The notes beneath the pieces were generated by a model. The model saw nothing but the letters and a program-made list of their open reading frames with translations. It had not been told where the DNA came from and did not search any database. The translations under genes were made by a program, and so were the position numbers. Positions 22,275-32,508 of a stretch of DNA of 64,000 nt are shown piece by piece; position 1 is the first letter of the stretch, and every line of letters starts with the position of its first letter. The stretch is taken from assembly GCF_024586455.1 (NCBI RefSeq), contig NC_065921.1, forward strand, positions 45,592,574 to 45,656,573, written 5' to 3'. Origin of the DNA: Bactrocera neohumeralis. Lineage: Eukaryota > Arthropoda > Insecta > Diptera > Tephritidae.

Positions 22275-23396
22275 TTATATTTGCTTAGTTAGCAATTGCT
22301 CAATTTTTTCTACTGTGTTTTGTCCGTTCGTGTCATTGCTGTTTACATTACCTTTTACAACATTAGCATACGGTTGCTCAGTGTTGTTATTTGTGTAATT
22401 ATTGGTGTAGTTTACGCTCTCTTTATTGCCCGGAGCTGAAAGGTTGTGTAGGCTTGTGTTTTTATTCTCCTTTGTACGATTTGGAGCTTGCGGTTTATTT
22501 CGAATAAGTTGTTGATACACAGCACAACCTTTGTAATTCGTTGTGTGATTTTGGAGGCAATGTACACAGGTAGGCAAAATTTCTTTGGGTTTGGTGCATT
22601 CTGCAGTTGAGTGCATTAAGTTACATTTTACGCACTTAAATGGTTTTTTGCAGTAAGTTTTGGTATGTCCAAACTCTTGGCATCGATAACACTGAACTAT
22701 ATCATTTGTTTGACGAGGTGCTTTCACCTTAATAATTGCATTGTTTATATGCTTAATTTCATAAATTTCTTTGTTGTTGGAGCTCGGTTCCAAATCAACA
22801 AAGAACATTGGCAGCGGTAGTTTCGTCAATCTGCTCTTGACATTTGATATGTTTCGCACTTTATGACCTAATTGTGTAATTTGATTCACAATTTCTTCAG
22901 TCGAGGTGGAATGGTGAATTCCTTTTATCACCACCCTGTATGCTCTTTCTTGTTTAGGTTGATATGTATGAAAACTAATTTTGTTACTGTCTAGGTGTTT
23001 TACAATTTTTCTGTATGAGTCTATATTATTTATCATAAGGCGTATTTGCCCATCTCTAAGCGACTTATAACTGAAATCTTTCTAAACAATTACACTTGCA
23101 ATAAAGCTTATCATTTCACCAATATTAACTACTCCTGGTATGATTAACGGGGGTGGTTTTGGAATACTCGGCCCTTCTACTTCATTCGCTGACACATTAA
23201 TATTTCCGCCTGATTTCGGAAAGTCTTCGTCATCATCACTTAGTATATCAAACCGATTTGGATGTATAATAATTTGTTTTTTGTTCTGATACAATTTAGG
23301 AGATTCAGCACTGCCGCGTTTTCCGTTTCTGGGTGCAATAATTTGCCACACATGAGCATCACTTTCATTGTTTGTATTTTTCCCTGTAGCATTCAT
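22275..23396 (-). pseudogene. Jockey-type ORF1 (Gag-like), frameshifted
   Basis: ORF1 starts MNATGKNTNNESDAHVWQII at 23396. A frameshift near 23085 moves it into the second frame, which has ERAYRVVIKGIHHSTSTEEI (PRE_C2HC-type domain) and then the zinc knuckles CYRCQEFGHTKTYC, CVKCNLMHSTAEC and CVHCLQNHTTNYKGC. The C-terminal part is Asn-rich and ends at 22275, about 45 bases before the ORF2 ATG. Such proteins package element RNA. The frame break makes it non-functional. Confidence 0.8.
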
Positions 23397-23558
23397 TGTG
23401 CAATGCTAAGCAGAGGCAGCTTATTAGTCAGTATGTATCACTTTTCGCTGTTTTCTTTTGCTTACTATAAACACGAAATTAATTTTACTTTCACAACCAG
23501 TAACTCACACTTGTCGATAAGGCACGTTAGGTCACTAGAACGGTCAATCAACGACTGT

Positions 23559-24363
23559 GTATCTCGTCCTGCGCATAGTTGCATCGTATGCTGCAACTAG
23601 TTCCTTCCGCACAGCGGATACTAAATGGGCTGCGTTTTCGCCTGATGCATTTGCCGTACTCCAGACACTCTCAAAAACGTCAGTATCAAATTCCTTTTGC
23701 CGCCAACTTCGTTTTCGGAAGGTATTTCTCGGACAGTATTCCGTTTCTTGGGAGAACGAGACTTCAGCCATTATAGCCATATGGTCGCTATTTGTGTACA
23801 TATCTGACACTTTCCACTTAGTATGCCTGCTAAGCGCGTCGTTGGCAAACATTAAATCTATTATTGAACCTTCATTTCCCTTTTGAAAGGTATTTTGTGT
23901 GCCACTGTTTAGAATCGTAAGGTTTGTTCGACTCAAAAATTCTAGAATGAGGCGACCACGATGATTAGTAATTCTGCTACCCCATGCAGTAGACCATGCG
24001 TTAAAATCTCCCGCTATTATGATTGGCGATTTGCTTCTGATTTCTAGGGATAGCTCTAGGAGAAAGTCTTCAAATTCGCTAATTGTTGCACTAGGACGAG
24101 CATAGCAGCTTACAAAAAATATTCCTTGTATGTTCGCCCATGTAAAGCCGTTATGGGTTTCGTTGGAACGTGATGTGAAGGCTTGACCTTTGCAGGCCCA
24201 TATTGCCGTCTTGCCACTTATATCTTTATTCCAAGTGCTTTCCGAACGTTGAGAATATTATTCGCTTAATAGAGCGACATCTATGTTTTCTTCTAGCACT
24301 GTCTGTTTTAGAAGGTCTTGTGCTGCAGCGCAATGGTTGAGATTTAATTGCAATATCTTCATT
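23559..24363 (-). pseudogene. R1-like copy 2 ORF2: APE endonuclease
   Basis: ORF2 starts at the ATG of a TAATG overlap with the ORF1 stop (24361-24365, - strand) as MKILQLNLNHCAAAQDLLKQ, with N and later E in the first endonuclease boxes. One in-frame stop follows at LLSE. It continues with IIIAGDFNAWSTAWGSR, SIIDLMFANDAL and YTNSDHMAIMAEV, covering the catalytic D, N and the SDH box. It reads to MRRTRY, where the Jockey-type element interrupts the frame. Confidence 0.85.
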
Positions 24364-25156
24364 ATTTCATTGACTTCAGCATATCTGCATATTTAGGACA
24401 AACCGTACTTAGAACGGAGTGCTCCCCTTTGCAGAGCATACAACTTGGGGAATTTGTACATGACTTTGCTACGTGACCTGGGGTTCCGCAACGTGTACAA
24501 AGGGAAGACCTATCAATGGGGCTGCAACATTTGTGTGCTATATGTCCAATTTGGAAACACCTAAAACAACGAGTAATAGGTGAAAATTCCCGGAGGCGAC
24601 AGATAGACCACCCGATCTTAACTTTACCACACTTGAGTAAAGTTTTGGCATCCTCAGCTCGTAGGCATATAAGGGCTATTTGAGTGCCACTTCGAGTTTT
24701 CCGCAGATTTTTTATATTTTGCTTCACCAGGTTTTGGATCCGACACTCCTTTCGTAATACCTCACAGATTTCTTCAGGGGTGGTTATCTCGTCCAAGTCT
24801 TTGCACATGATGGTAATATTATGGGATTTTGGCTGTATTACGGCCATCTCACCAATAACTCCTTCTAGGGTGCTTTCGAACGTTTCGGCTCTATTTTTTG
24901 CTTGATTTTTTAGTTCAATCTGTAGGTCTGCTTTGAGGGTTTTTCTAATGTACCTCACATTTGAACCCAGTTCTTCAAGGCCTTTGTCACATTTTATTTT
25001 CTTCAGTATATCGGCATACGATCTGATTCTCTTCTCGATCGGTTTCTTCTTTCTAACAACGTCTATCCATTTCTCGCCTGCGGTCTTGTCTCCCAAACCG
25101 TCTTTGTGCATGAGTTTAGTGACCTCACTATATGTTGCTTGCACTTTGTGGCTCAT
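24362..25156 (-). pseudogene. R1-like copy 2 ORF1, C-terminal two thirds with three knuckles
   Basis: The 264-residue frame has a basic N-terminal region, a central domain (ITIMCKDLDEITTPEEICEV) and three zinc knuckles near the end: CFRCFQIGHIAHKC, CTRCGTPGHVAKSC and CMLCKGEHSVLSTVC. This is the arrangement of R1-clade ORF1 proteins. It ends YADMLKSMK at 24362, its stop overlapping the ORF2 ATG. The start at 25156 is not the true start, because the N-terminal part lies in another frame. Confidence 0.8.
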
Positions 25157-25191
25157 GTTTTTGGGCTTCTTGGCGGCAAATATCCCAATAC

Positions 25192-25590
25192 CTAGCGTGG
25201 TCTCTTCGGTGCATTTTTTTCACTTTGAATAGGTACCTGCGACGCTTTCCCTACCATGACTCTTTTCGATGGATTCTCCTGCTTTTCATACAAGCTTGTG
25301 ATGCAGCTTACTAGATCACGCATTGCTTGATTTATATGTCTCTGTCCGGACATCATGCTTTCGAGCTCTCTAATTTTTATACCCAATTTGGAGAAAATAT
25401 TGGGATTTTCACTATTCTGAGGCTGCTCAGATTTACCGCCTTTGTCTGTTTGGTCGGCATTTTCACATCTTTTTGCTGATCCAGCAGCGGCGAATTCTTC
25501 ATGTTTGCCTTTTGGAGGCGTTCTCAAAATTTTTGAGTTCCTCCGAAAAGGATTCTCTGGTGTACATCCCAAACTATTCTCAGAGGCCAT
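25192..25590 (-). pseudogene. R1-like copy 2 ORF1, N-terminal part
   Basis: The likely ORF1 start is the ATG at 25590 (MASENSLGCTPENPFRRNSK). The upstream in-frame ATG at 25704 would add a hydrophobic, T-run-encoded stretch that looks like leader. The part seen is hydrophilic, Pro/Lys/Glu-rich, with a possible coiled coil (IKIRELESMMSGQRHINQAM). It stops at 25192, 36 bases before the second frame begins, so one frameshift separates the halves. Confidence 0.65.
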
Positions 25591-26006
25591 ATCTCTGCCA
25601 GAAAACAGTTGGAAACACCTGTCAGTGGGTACGTAACCCAAAACAAAACGAATAAGGAGAAGAAGGAGAAACGAAACAAAAAAAAAAAACAGCTGTTTGA
25701 CCAAATCAAAACGGCAAAAAAATAATTGAGTGCACGTTTTGATTCGCTGTTACTTGGGGAAATTCCTATTTAATTTTTATTTAAATTTGCCAAAAAGGGG
25801 CAGGTAAGTGCTAAATAAATATATTCTAATGAACCAATTTTTGTACTTATCTAATTTTGTTATTAGCATCCAGTCTATTAAAAGTCCAGTTCCAGTCTCC
25901 CGGTAAGTCCCAAACAGAAACAAGCTTTCTATCGCTTTAAAAGACCACAAAATTCTTGGAGATATCCTAGACCACTAAAAAAACACGTCTACTTTCACTG
26001 AGTATC

Positions 26007-26815
26007 AGAAAAAAAAATGTGGCTGTCTTTGTATGACTTACGACAAAGGCAGTACACCTCGAGCTTTGTTCAGGCCAGACTACTGCGGCTTTTCTTGCAG
26101 CATTTACACGCTTTGTCGGACGACGCGGATTTCCTCCAAAAATAATGAGCGATAATGGGAAAAACTTTGTCGGAGCCCTAAGAACAACAGAGAATGAGTT
26201 TATAAACTTCATGAAAGAAGTTTCCCCTGAAATTGTTAACAAATATGCACCCCAAGGGATCGATTGGCAGTTTATACCTCCATGTTCTCCACATATGGGT
26301 CCCATTTAAAGAAATCGGCTGGTAATCATAATTTCAATTATGAGGAGTTTACTATACTACTCACTCGTATTGAAGTCGGATTAAATTCAAGACCTATATC
26401 ATCACTCTCGCAAGATCCCTCCGATTTCACAGCCCTTACACCTGGACACTTCCTCAGAGGAGCCCATCTTCTCGCCATACCTGAGACAGAAGGAGATTCA
26501 CCCACTTTAATAAATCGATGGGAATGAATCAAGACTCTCCATCACCAATTCAGCCACAGATGGAAGGAAGACTATCTTAAAGATCTCCATAAGAGATATC
26601 GATGGAAAACGATCCGGAAGGAATCCAGTACAGGCGAATGCGTCATCATACAGTACGAATGGCGAAGGCCATCGTAGGGCGAAGGGCGACTAGGCCGCAT
26701 TAAAAAGGTACACCAGGGACGAGATGGTCATATTAGAGTGGTAGATGTACGAACACAAACTGGCATTCTAACTCGACCGTTGGTAAAATTGTGTTTCTTT
26801 CCGACCACCGAATAA
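26007..26815 (+). pseudogene. BEL integrase C-terminal core and DUF5641-like domain
   Basis: The BEL frame resumes after the R1-like LINE. Shifted frames read RFVGRRGFPPKIMSDNGKNF (second Asp of the DDE core in SDNG), VGALRTTENEFINFMKEV, YAPQGIDWQFIPP and SPHMG. Then come NYEEFTILLTRIEVGLNSRP, FTALTPGHFLRGAHLLAIPE and, at the end, LVKLCFFPTTE with a stop at 26813-26815. The terminal blocks are the conserved C-terminus of BEL/Pao pol. Stops and small indels are present, and the Glu of the DDE triad is lost in the damage near 26305. Confidence 0.8.
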
Positions 26816-27137
26816 CTGATTACACAAACTCCGCGAAATCAAACGCATAAAATAAATAACATTAAAACCGACAATTAATTCGTTTAACCCTAAGTATTAC
26901 CGTTATACAAACGATACATGCAAACCTAAAACCAATGAGCGATACCAATTGAACCGTAAAAAATAAGAACAGTATATGATGATATATGTATCTATCTCTA
27001 AAAACAAATACCCAATTACATAATTTAATCCATGAACCATACAATGTTTTAATATAGTACATTCCTATTCCTATAGAAATGGACATAGAAGACATCCAAA
27101 TTACTCCCAAGACTGTGAAGTCCGCGATTGCTGTACC
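26816..27137. other. Spacer between BEL pol and the 3' gag-like piece
   Basis: AT-rich sequence directly after the pol stop. I see no gene or recognisable repeat in it. Confidence 0.4.
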
Positions 27138-27500
27138 TTGAGCATCAGCTCCACCCATCGCCGCACCAAGGACACGAAGAGTCTTGAGTCCGCTAAGGCA
27201 ATCATCTGTACACCTAGGGATACATATGAAGATCCATTTGAAGAAAATTTGCCTCCACGATGCAGCTTATGCCATCGACCCCACGTTCTGAAGAGGTGCA
27301 CTATCTTCAAAAGCATGAAGCTAGACAACACGAGGATCCTATCCAGCGCCGAAGAGTGCACCATTCCAGGCGCACCAGGCTAGCGCAGTCACGACCACCT
27401 GCGCCAAACTACGGTCATCGTAATCAACAATGCAATCCAACTGGACTGAACGCCGTAGTGAACACTCTGCAACGGTTGCAAAGACTTCTAGGCGATTAAT
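27138..27500 (+). pseudogene. Gag-like zinc-knuckle fragment after BEL pol
   Basis: The frame gives ICTPRDTYEDPFEENLPPRC followed by SLCHRPHVLKRCTIFKSM. A CxxC..H.L..C knuckle of this type is familiar from Pao-group Gag proteins. Finding it between the pol stop and the polypurine tract is unusual: it could be a real 3' ORF of this family, a rearranged gag, or a piece of another element. Downstream frames (AVVNTLQRLQRLLGD) continue to 27500 with frame changes. Confidence 0.5.
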
Positions 27501-27504
27501 CCGC

Positions 27505-27519
27505 CTAGGGAGGCCGGGA
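27505..27519 (+). promoter_or_regulatory. Polypurine tract of the BEL element
   Basis: The purine-rich tract agggaggccggga lies immediately before TGTTTATGC, the first bases of the 3' LTR. This is the expected primer site for plus-strand DNA synthesis. Confidence 0.65.
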
Positions 27520-27977
27520 TGTTTATGCAACATCCGGTCTTGCGATATTTTGCTACGCCGCACATATCATCCTCGCAGCACTCATCGCACAAAACCCACA
27601 CACAACATACCAAAAGGTCACTCAACCCATTGCAACGCAACATATCATCCACACAACCACAGCTACACATCATACCAACCACACTACACACCAACACTTC
27701 GCTTTTCACACCACCCACAACCGATATAAAATGATTGGTCAGATCGGAATGGGCGCTTTTTTCGTTTTTACCCGTGACTTCGCAGGTTTTCGCCAAAGGG
27801 GGTCCGTCGAAGCAACCTTGATTAAAAATTTAAAATGGTTAGTGAAACCATTTGAAACCAAAGTGCTAATAAAATTTTATACAAAGTCTTCTTTGAACAT
27901 TTTTTGTAAATACAAAATAAGCATTTATTAAAGGGAAACTGTCACCGACATCAGAACAAAAGGAATACAACTAAACA
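27520..27977 (+). repeat. BEL/Pao 3' LTR, complete
   Basis: The 458-base LTR begins TGTTTATGCAACATCC and ends ..aactaaaca, giving TG..CA termini. It includes a TATA-like ataaaatg near 27727, polyadenylation-like aataaaattt (27869) and blocks shared with 1977-2443. The base run after it starts taagg. The matching 5' flank is outside the window, so the target duplication cannot be checked here. Confidence 0.75.
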
Positions 27978-28375
27978 TAAGGAAATTAGTTCTAATGCAG
28001 CATTAGTTTAATTTTTAGGAAAATTCAGATAACGAAAATAATTTGTAGAGTCATTGAGTTCCTCTTCTTCTTTTGCGCACTTTGAAAGGAATCTTACATT
28101 TGCCCACGACTGGTGGTCCTAATCTTCCAATTTGAAAATAATTTCGAATGCATCTCATTCCTTTAGAGTGAGAGCTATTTCCTTGCTCATTTGAAGAGCT
28201 TTATTGCTACAGTCGCAAATTGTACCCACTTTGCAGTGATTTCATATACTAGTTGTACCAGTCAGAAATGTTATCTAACCATTCGAAGATTTGCTGATAT
28301 TCCAAATATAATTTCATTATATAAATGGCTGAGACATAAATAAGCAAACAGAGAAAGCAACAAGTAAGGAAGGGC
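27978..28375. other. Unassigned flank
   Basis: AT-rich DNA. I see no gene and no repeat that I recognise. Confidence 0.4.
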
Positions 28376-29422
28376 TAAGTTCGGGTGTCACCGAACATTT
28401 TATACTCTCTCATGATAAAGTGATAATCGAGATATCATTATCCGTCATTTACATATTTTTCAAATACCGTATTTGTGTATACTTAGTTTTATTCCGCTGT
28501 CATCATTGGTTCCTAATGTATATATTATACAGAGAAGGCATCAGATGGAATTCAAAATAGCGTTATATTGGAAGAAGGCGTGGTTGTGAACCGATTTCAC
28601 CCATATTTCGCACATGTTATCAGGGTGTTAAGAAAATATTATATACCGAATTTCACTGAAATCGGTATAGTAGTTTCTGAGATATGGTTTTTGGTCCATA
28701 AGTGGGCGACGCCACACATATTTTCAATTTAAAAAAAAAAGCCTGGGTGCAGCTTCCTTCTGCCATTTCTCCCGTAAAATTTAGTGTTTCTGACGTTTTT
28801 TGTTAGTCGGTTAACGCACTTTTAGTGATTTTCAACATAACCTTTGTATGGGAGGTGGGCGTGGTTATTATACGATTTTTGAACTGTGTATGAAAACGCC
28901 TGGAGAAAACGACTCAGTAGAGTTTGGTTGACATAGCTATAGTAGTTTCCGAGATATGTACAAAAAACTTGGTAGGGGGCGGGCCACGCCCACTTTTCCA
29001 AAAAAAATTACATCCATGCGATCCTTTGTGCCAAATTTCACTTTAATATCTTTATTTATGGCTTAGTTATGACACTTTATAGGTTTTCGGTTTTCGCCAT
29101 TTTGTGGGCGTGGCAGTAGGCCGATTTTGCCCATCTTCGAACTTAACCTTCTTATGGAGCCAAGAAATACGTGTACAAAGTTTCATCATGATATCTCAAT
29201 TTTTACTCAAGTTACAGCTTGCACGGACGGACGGACGTACAGACGGACGGACAGACGGACAGACAGACAGACATCCGGATTTCAACTCTACTCGCCACCC
29301 TGATCACTTTGGTATATATAACCCTATATCTGACTCTTTTAGTTTTAGGACTTACAAACAACCGTTATGCGAACAAAACTATAATACTCTCCTTAGCAAC
29401 TTTGTTGCGAGAGTATAAAAAC
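28376..29422. mobile_element. Non-autonomous TIR-ended repeat of the 'GTGGGCG / GGAC' fly type
   Basis: The unit starts gaagggctaagttcgggtgt then caccgaac, followed by attttatactctc, and ends gttgcgagagtataaaa, so tttatactctc is inverted at the two ends. The interior has repeated gtgggcg motifs (28703, 28856, 29105), blocks such as gaaatcggtatagtagtttc, and a GGAC/GACA microsatellite. It encodes no credible protein. Such repeats are common in fly genomes. The element class is not known to me. Confidence 0.6.
29222..29275 (+). repeat. GGAC/GACA microsatellite
   Basis: An imperfect (ggac)n then (gaca)n run inside the previous repeat. Frames through it read DGRTDGRTDG and are not genes. Confidence 0.9.
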
Positions 29423-29715
29423 GAGTACCAAAACAATGAAAACTAAAATGAAATGAAACGTTCGTGTGTGTGATATTGATTGAGAACTAGGCCTTTTGTG
29501 TTTGTTCATCGTTGAAAATAAATTATGTGGCAAGAACTGCAATACTTTGGACGAAAGTGATAAACGTATATAAAACATTTTCTTGAAAAACTCATTTAGG
29601 GTTAATATTATCCAAATTATTGTGGCAAATAAAAAGCTAAATTTTATTTCAGATTTATTATTGTATTATTGAAAAAATGCTAAGAGAAAGTAGGATTCCA
29701 AGTGGCGATATAATG

Positions 29716-30252
29716 GGTTGTCAAAAAAGTCTTGCGGTATTTTTATTGATTTTTTTTTTTATTGAAATTGAAATGAATTTTTGATGGCTCATGCACAGCT
29801 CTTGACCGTTTCTACGGCTGCTACTATGCCGGTCTCTTTCGACCAATTCAGCGATTTTATCGCAATTTTCGACGACAGGCCTTCCGGAGCGTGGTGCATC
29901 TTCAACCACCTCTACACCAGAACGAAAACGTTGAAACCATCGTTGTGCGGTGGAAATGGAAGTTGTATCGGATCCATAAGCTGCACAAATTTTATTGGCG
30001 GCTTGACATGCATTTTTGCCTTTATCATAGTAGTACTGTAAAATATGCCGTATTTTCTCTTTATTTTCCTCCATGTTTGCGACGCTATAACTCACGAACG
30101 ACTTAAAAGAAACGGCAATCAATCAATCACGTGTTAGCGCGTGAAATGATCTTTCCAAAAAGGTATAGCATGACCCGATGCGACGAATAAAACTAGAACT
30201 ACGCGCTTTCAGCGCCAACTAACGAAAATACCGCAAGACTTTTTTGACAACC
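29716..30252 (-). mobile_element. Mariner deletion derivative, copy 1
   Basis: The 537-base element has TIRs GGTTGTCAAAAAAGTCTTGC (left) and the inverse (right, gcaagacttttttgacaacc), extended as GGTATTTT, with TA to its right. It encodes only the N-terminal helix-turn-helix part of a transposase on the - strand; the catalytic DDD part is gone. A second, shorter copy with the same TIRs is at 55051-55482. Confidence 0.85.
29721..30074 (-). pseudogene. Mariner transposase N-terminal fragment
   Basis: From the ATG at 30074 (MEENKEKIRHILQYYYDKGK) the frame has NKICAAYGSDTTSISTAQRW followed by FQRFRSGVEVVEDAPRSGRP, which is the first helix-turn-helix and the W.rF..G....D..RsGRP linker of mariner transposases. 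It then reads CDKIAELVERDRHSSSR and GQELCMSHQK and fuses to terminal-repeat sequence. Without the DDD catalytic domain it could bind ends at most. Confidence 0.8.
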
Positions 30253-30816
30253 TATTATTTACTAAGGCACGAATTGACTCTCTATATACATTATTGAATA
30301 AATAATTTCCTAGCATATTAATAATAATTTGTGATTTGTGACGCACTGAAAAAAAAACATTATGTCTGCTATTATATTAGAGTAAAGTAGCGATCGTTTG
30401 CCAGTATATTAAACTAATTTTATTTTATTGCTTGATAAGAGATCAGCTATTTTAATGGGTTACATAAAGTTAAATAAATTTTTAATATGCTCATTTCCAT
30501 TCTAAAACGTTGTCCATAGGTCCCGATGAATCCAAGACGCCAAAAAAATTAATTTAAACTTGCTTTAAATGCTGTCAATACAAAGAAAAAGAAAATGTAT
30601 ACTTTTTTTGTATTTTATAGGTCATATCTGTATATCACATATTTCCTTTTTAAGGTAGACTGTTTATACATAAAACTTATTTTTTTGTATAATATTAACT
30701 TGAATTGAACACTGATGTTAAATGAATAAGGCCCTAACAATCTTACGTCACAAAAAGACATTTTTATATACCACAACTATGTTTTTGAAGTTGCTGTTAT
30801 ATGGGTGCTAAGTATA
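30253..30816. other. Unassigned AT-rich sequence
   Basis: No gene or repeat is recognised between the two mariner remnants. Confidence 0.4.
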
Positions 30817-31646
30817 AGGTATTTTCCAAAGTAAACAGAACTTTTTAAATTTATCGCCCTCTGGTGGCGCCATCTGGTATATGTCGACTGGTGCGATAGA
30901 ATCTGCTTTCTTCTTTATCGATTGTCCAGTGAGAATTTCATTGATTGGAAGTGAAGTTATTGCGTTTTAAGTTTCAGTATGTTTGTATTATCGGTGCGAA
31001 AATGAGCTTCGAACAAAGAGCCAACATTAAATTTTGTTTTAAAACTGGTAAAACTTTTACCGAAACGTTTCAATTGATGTAACAAGTTTATGGCGATGAT
31101 TGCCTATCCCGTAGCAGAGTGCACGAGTGGTTTCAACGCTTTCAAAGTGGTCGTGAGAACATAAATGACGATTAACATGTGGGCCAATCAAAATTCGTGA
31201 TCACCGGAAATTCCATCGAAGCTGTGTGTGAATTCATCAAAAATCAGCCGAAATCATCATTGAAATTCATGGAAATAGAATTGAACATCTCCAGAACATC
31301 GATTTATCGCATTTTGACGGAACATTTGGGCTTACGAAAGGTGAGTGCACGGATTGTTCCGCATAAATTGACTAACGACCAAAAATTGCTTTCATCGATC
31401 GACTCTTATCAGTCGATTATTTGTCCAAAAATCACATTTTAACCATTAACCACTCCCCGTGTTCATTTGAAATATCACCGTGCGACTTTTTCCTTTTCGG
31501 AAAAATGCCAACGAGCTAAAACACTCGTTCGACACGCTTTTGGACCGTGCAAAAAGCTATATTAAAGCAGATGGAGGCTATTTTGAATAAAATAAATTGC
31601 TTATGCCGAAAAAACCATTTGTTCTGTTTACTTTGCAAAACACCTT
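30817..31646 (+). mobile_element. Second mariner-type element, internally deleted
   Basis: The TIR on the left is aggtattttccaaagtaaac followed by agaac. The inverse on the right (gttctgtttactttgcaaaa then cacct) matches at 22 of 25 bases or so. The two TIRs enclose a plus-strand transposase start and a short 3' remnant; the middle is deleted between about 31440 and 31470. This family differs from the mariner at 29716 in both TIR and protein. Confidence 0.75.
31002..31442 (+). pseudogene. Mariner-type transposase N-terminal region
   Basis: The frame begins MSFEQRANIKFCFKTGKTFT, with a stop after ETFQLM, then QVYGDDCLSRSRVHEWFQRF followed by QSGRENINDD and another stop. It next reads IEAVCEFIKNQPKSSLKFME and the second helix-turn-helix ISRTSIYRILTEHLGLRKVS. 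It ends at ARIVPHKLTNDQK, just where the catalytic domain should start. In-frame stops near 31079 and 31172 are decay. Confidence 0.75.
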
Positions 31647-32504
31647 TTAATGTTTTCGGCAAACTTATTCATTTTAGGAACAAAGATACACTGTTAACAG
31701 TAAAATAGGTCTCTCACTTTAATTGAAATAACTCACAGTTTAGACGATATATGGGGTATAAAATCGTTGTGTTAGGTATATGGGAGCTAAGGGAAGTGTT
31801 TGGTCAACAGACAGTAGGTAATTTGTATCTTAGAGCTGGATATTGTAAGCGTGAATTTATTTGTCTCTATCACATTCAATATCGTTTAGATTCGCTTGGT
31901 CGGCGCAGCAATATTTCCCCATTGAGATTTTTTTACCCTAAACAGAATATATTCAGTTTGCAAAAAGTTCGTAACACACAAAAGAATATTTCAGAGACCC
32001 TATACAATAAATACGTCAATTTTCAGCATGTCTCTTGTGTTGAACACTTATTTATTTGAGAAGACATTTTAAAAATAAGTATTCCGCTTAGAAAATAAGA
32101 CATGGTAACCCATTCCAAACCTGTTTATAAGCAAAACAAATATTAATTATCGAAAATCACTTTTTTTAATATTCTCCATTAAGACCCATTCTCTTTTGTA
32201 TGCGTTTGAACAAATTTATAAGCGCTTTTTTTACACTGATTGGGATCTAAAACATGCGTTCCGAAAACTGCCTCCTCAAGTGTAATAAATCCTTTTTGAC
32301 CTTTTAGTTTAGCTTTTAAGACCGCGAATAAAAAGTAGTAATTTAGTGCTAAGTACCTTATGGTGCATTAGTCATCAAATCGATGTTTTAAGTGCTATAA
32401 AATGAAAAGAAGTGGTTCACTGTTCTGCGTTGTTCCAGTGGCATGATTGCGTCATGTTTAGTTTTCCCACAAAAACAGGAAACCATTTGCATAGTAGCGC
32501 TTCG
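31647..32504. other. Unassigned; left flank of the gypsy element
   Basis: No gene is supported. The last ~100 bases are GC-richer. The 4 bases before the LTR (CGCG, 32505-32508) are the target duplication. Confidence 0.4.
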
Positions 32505-32508
32505 CGCG

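Larger units (their letters stand above)
19336..23558 (-). mobile_element. Jockey-clade LINE inserted into the R1-like ORF2
   Basis: This 4.2-kb element on the - strand has a poly(A) tail (T run from 19336), a short 3' UTR, ORF2 (RT and endonuclease), ORF1 with zinc knuckles, and a 5' end starting ACAGTCGTTG. The 12-bp sequence GTATCTCGTCCT occurs on both sides (19324-19335 and 23559-23570). Removing the insert with one duplication copy restores the R1-like reading frame: ..MRRTRY from the right joins YNNRKPV on the left. Several homopolymer frameshifts break its own ORFs. Confidence 0.9.
17031..26006 (-). mobile_element. R1-clade LINE, copy 2, nearly full-length, split by a Jockey-type LINE
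   Basis: The 3' end on the - strand is ..ctactat plus an A run (tttttttttatag at 17027-17039), identical in layout to copy 1. The 5' UTR runs from ORF1 to about 26006. Flanking BEL sequence is agaaaagg on the left and agaaaa on the right, a probable but short and impure duplication. ORF1 has three zinc knuckles, and ORF2 carries APE endonuclease and RT. Without the 4.2-kb insert the element is about 4.7 kb. Frame breaks in ORF1 (near 25170) and ORF2 (near 17950, and a stop near 24260) show it is inactive. Confidence 0.8.
1977..27977 (+). mobile_element. BEL/Pao LTR retrotransposon, ~26 kb because of nested insertions
   Basis: This is a single LTR element: partial 5' LTR, primer-binding site, gag with a DUF1759-like block and CCHC knuckle, aspartic protease, BEL-type RT, H2C2 integrase, the DUF5641-like C-terminal domain, polypurine tract and 3' LTR, all in order on the + strand. 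Its own sequence, excluding recognised insertions, is perhaps 8-9 kb. The gene order and motifs FWEVEEL, SVAKLFDPGGWLSP, GVDFAGPF and FLRGAHLL are characteristic of the family. All pol segments contain stops or frameshifts. That one element owns all segments is inferred from order, orientation and reading-frame closure across insertions. Confidence 0.75.

Noticed and set aside
17031..26006. Site-specific R1 insertion in 28S rDNA
   Set aside because: Flanks are BEL integrase sequence, not 28S rDNA.
29104..29446. Frames through the GGAC microsatellite (DGRTDGRTDG..)
   Set aside because: Simple-sequence translation inside a non-coding repeat.
31751..32059. A 102-residue + strand frame
   Set aside because: No conserved motif, ordinary AT-rich composition, and no neighbouring evidence.
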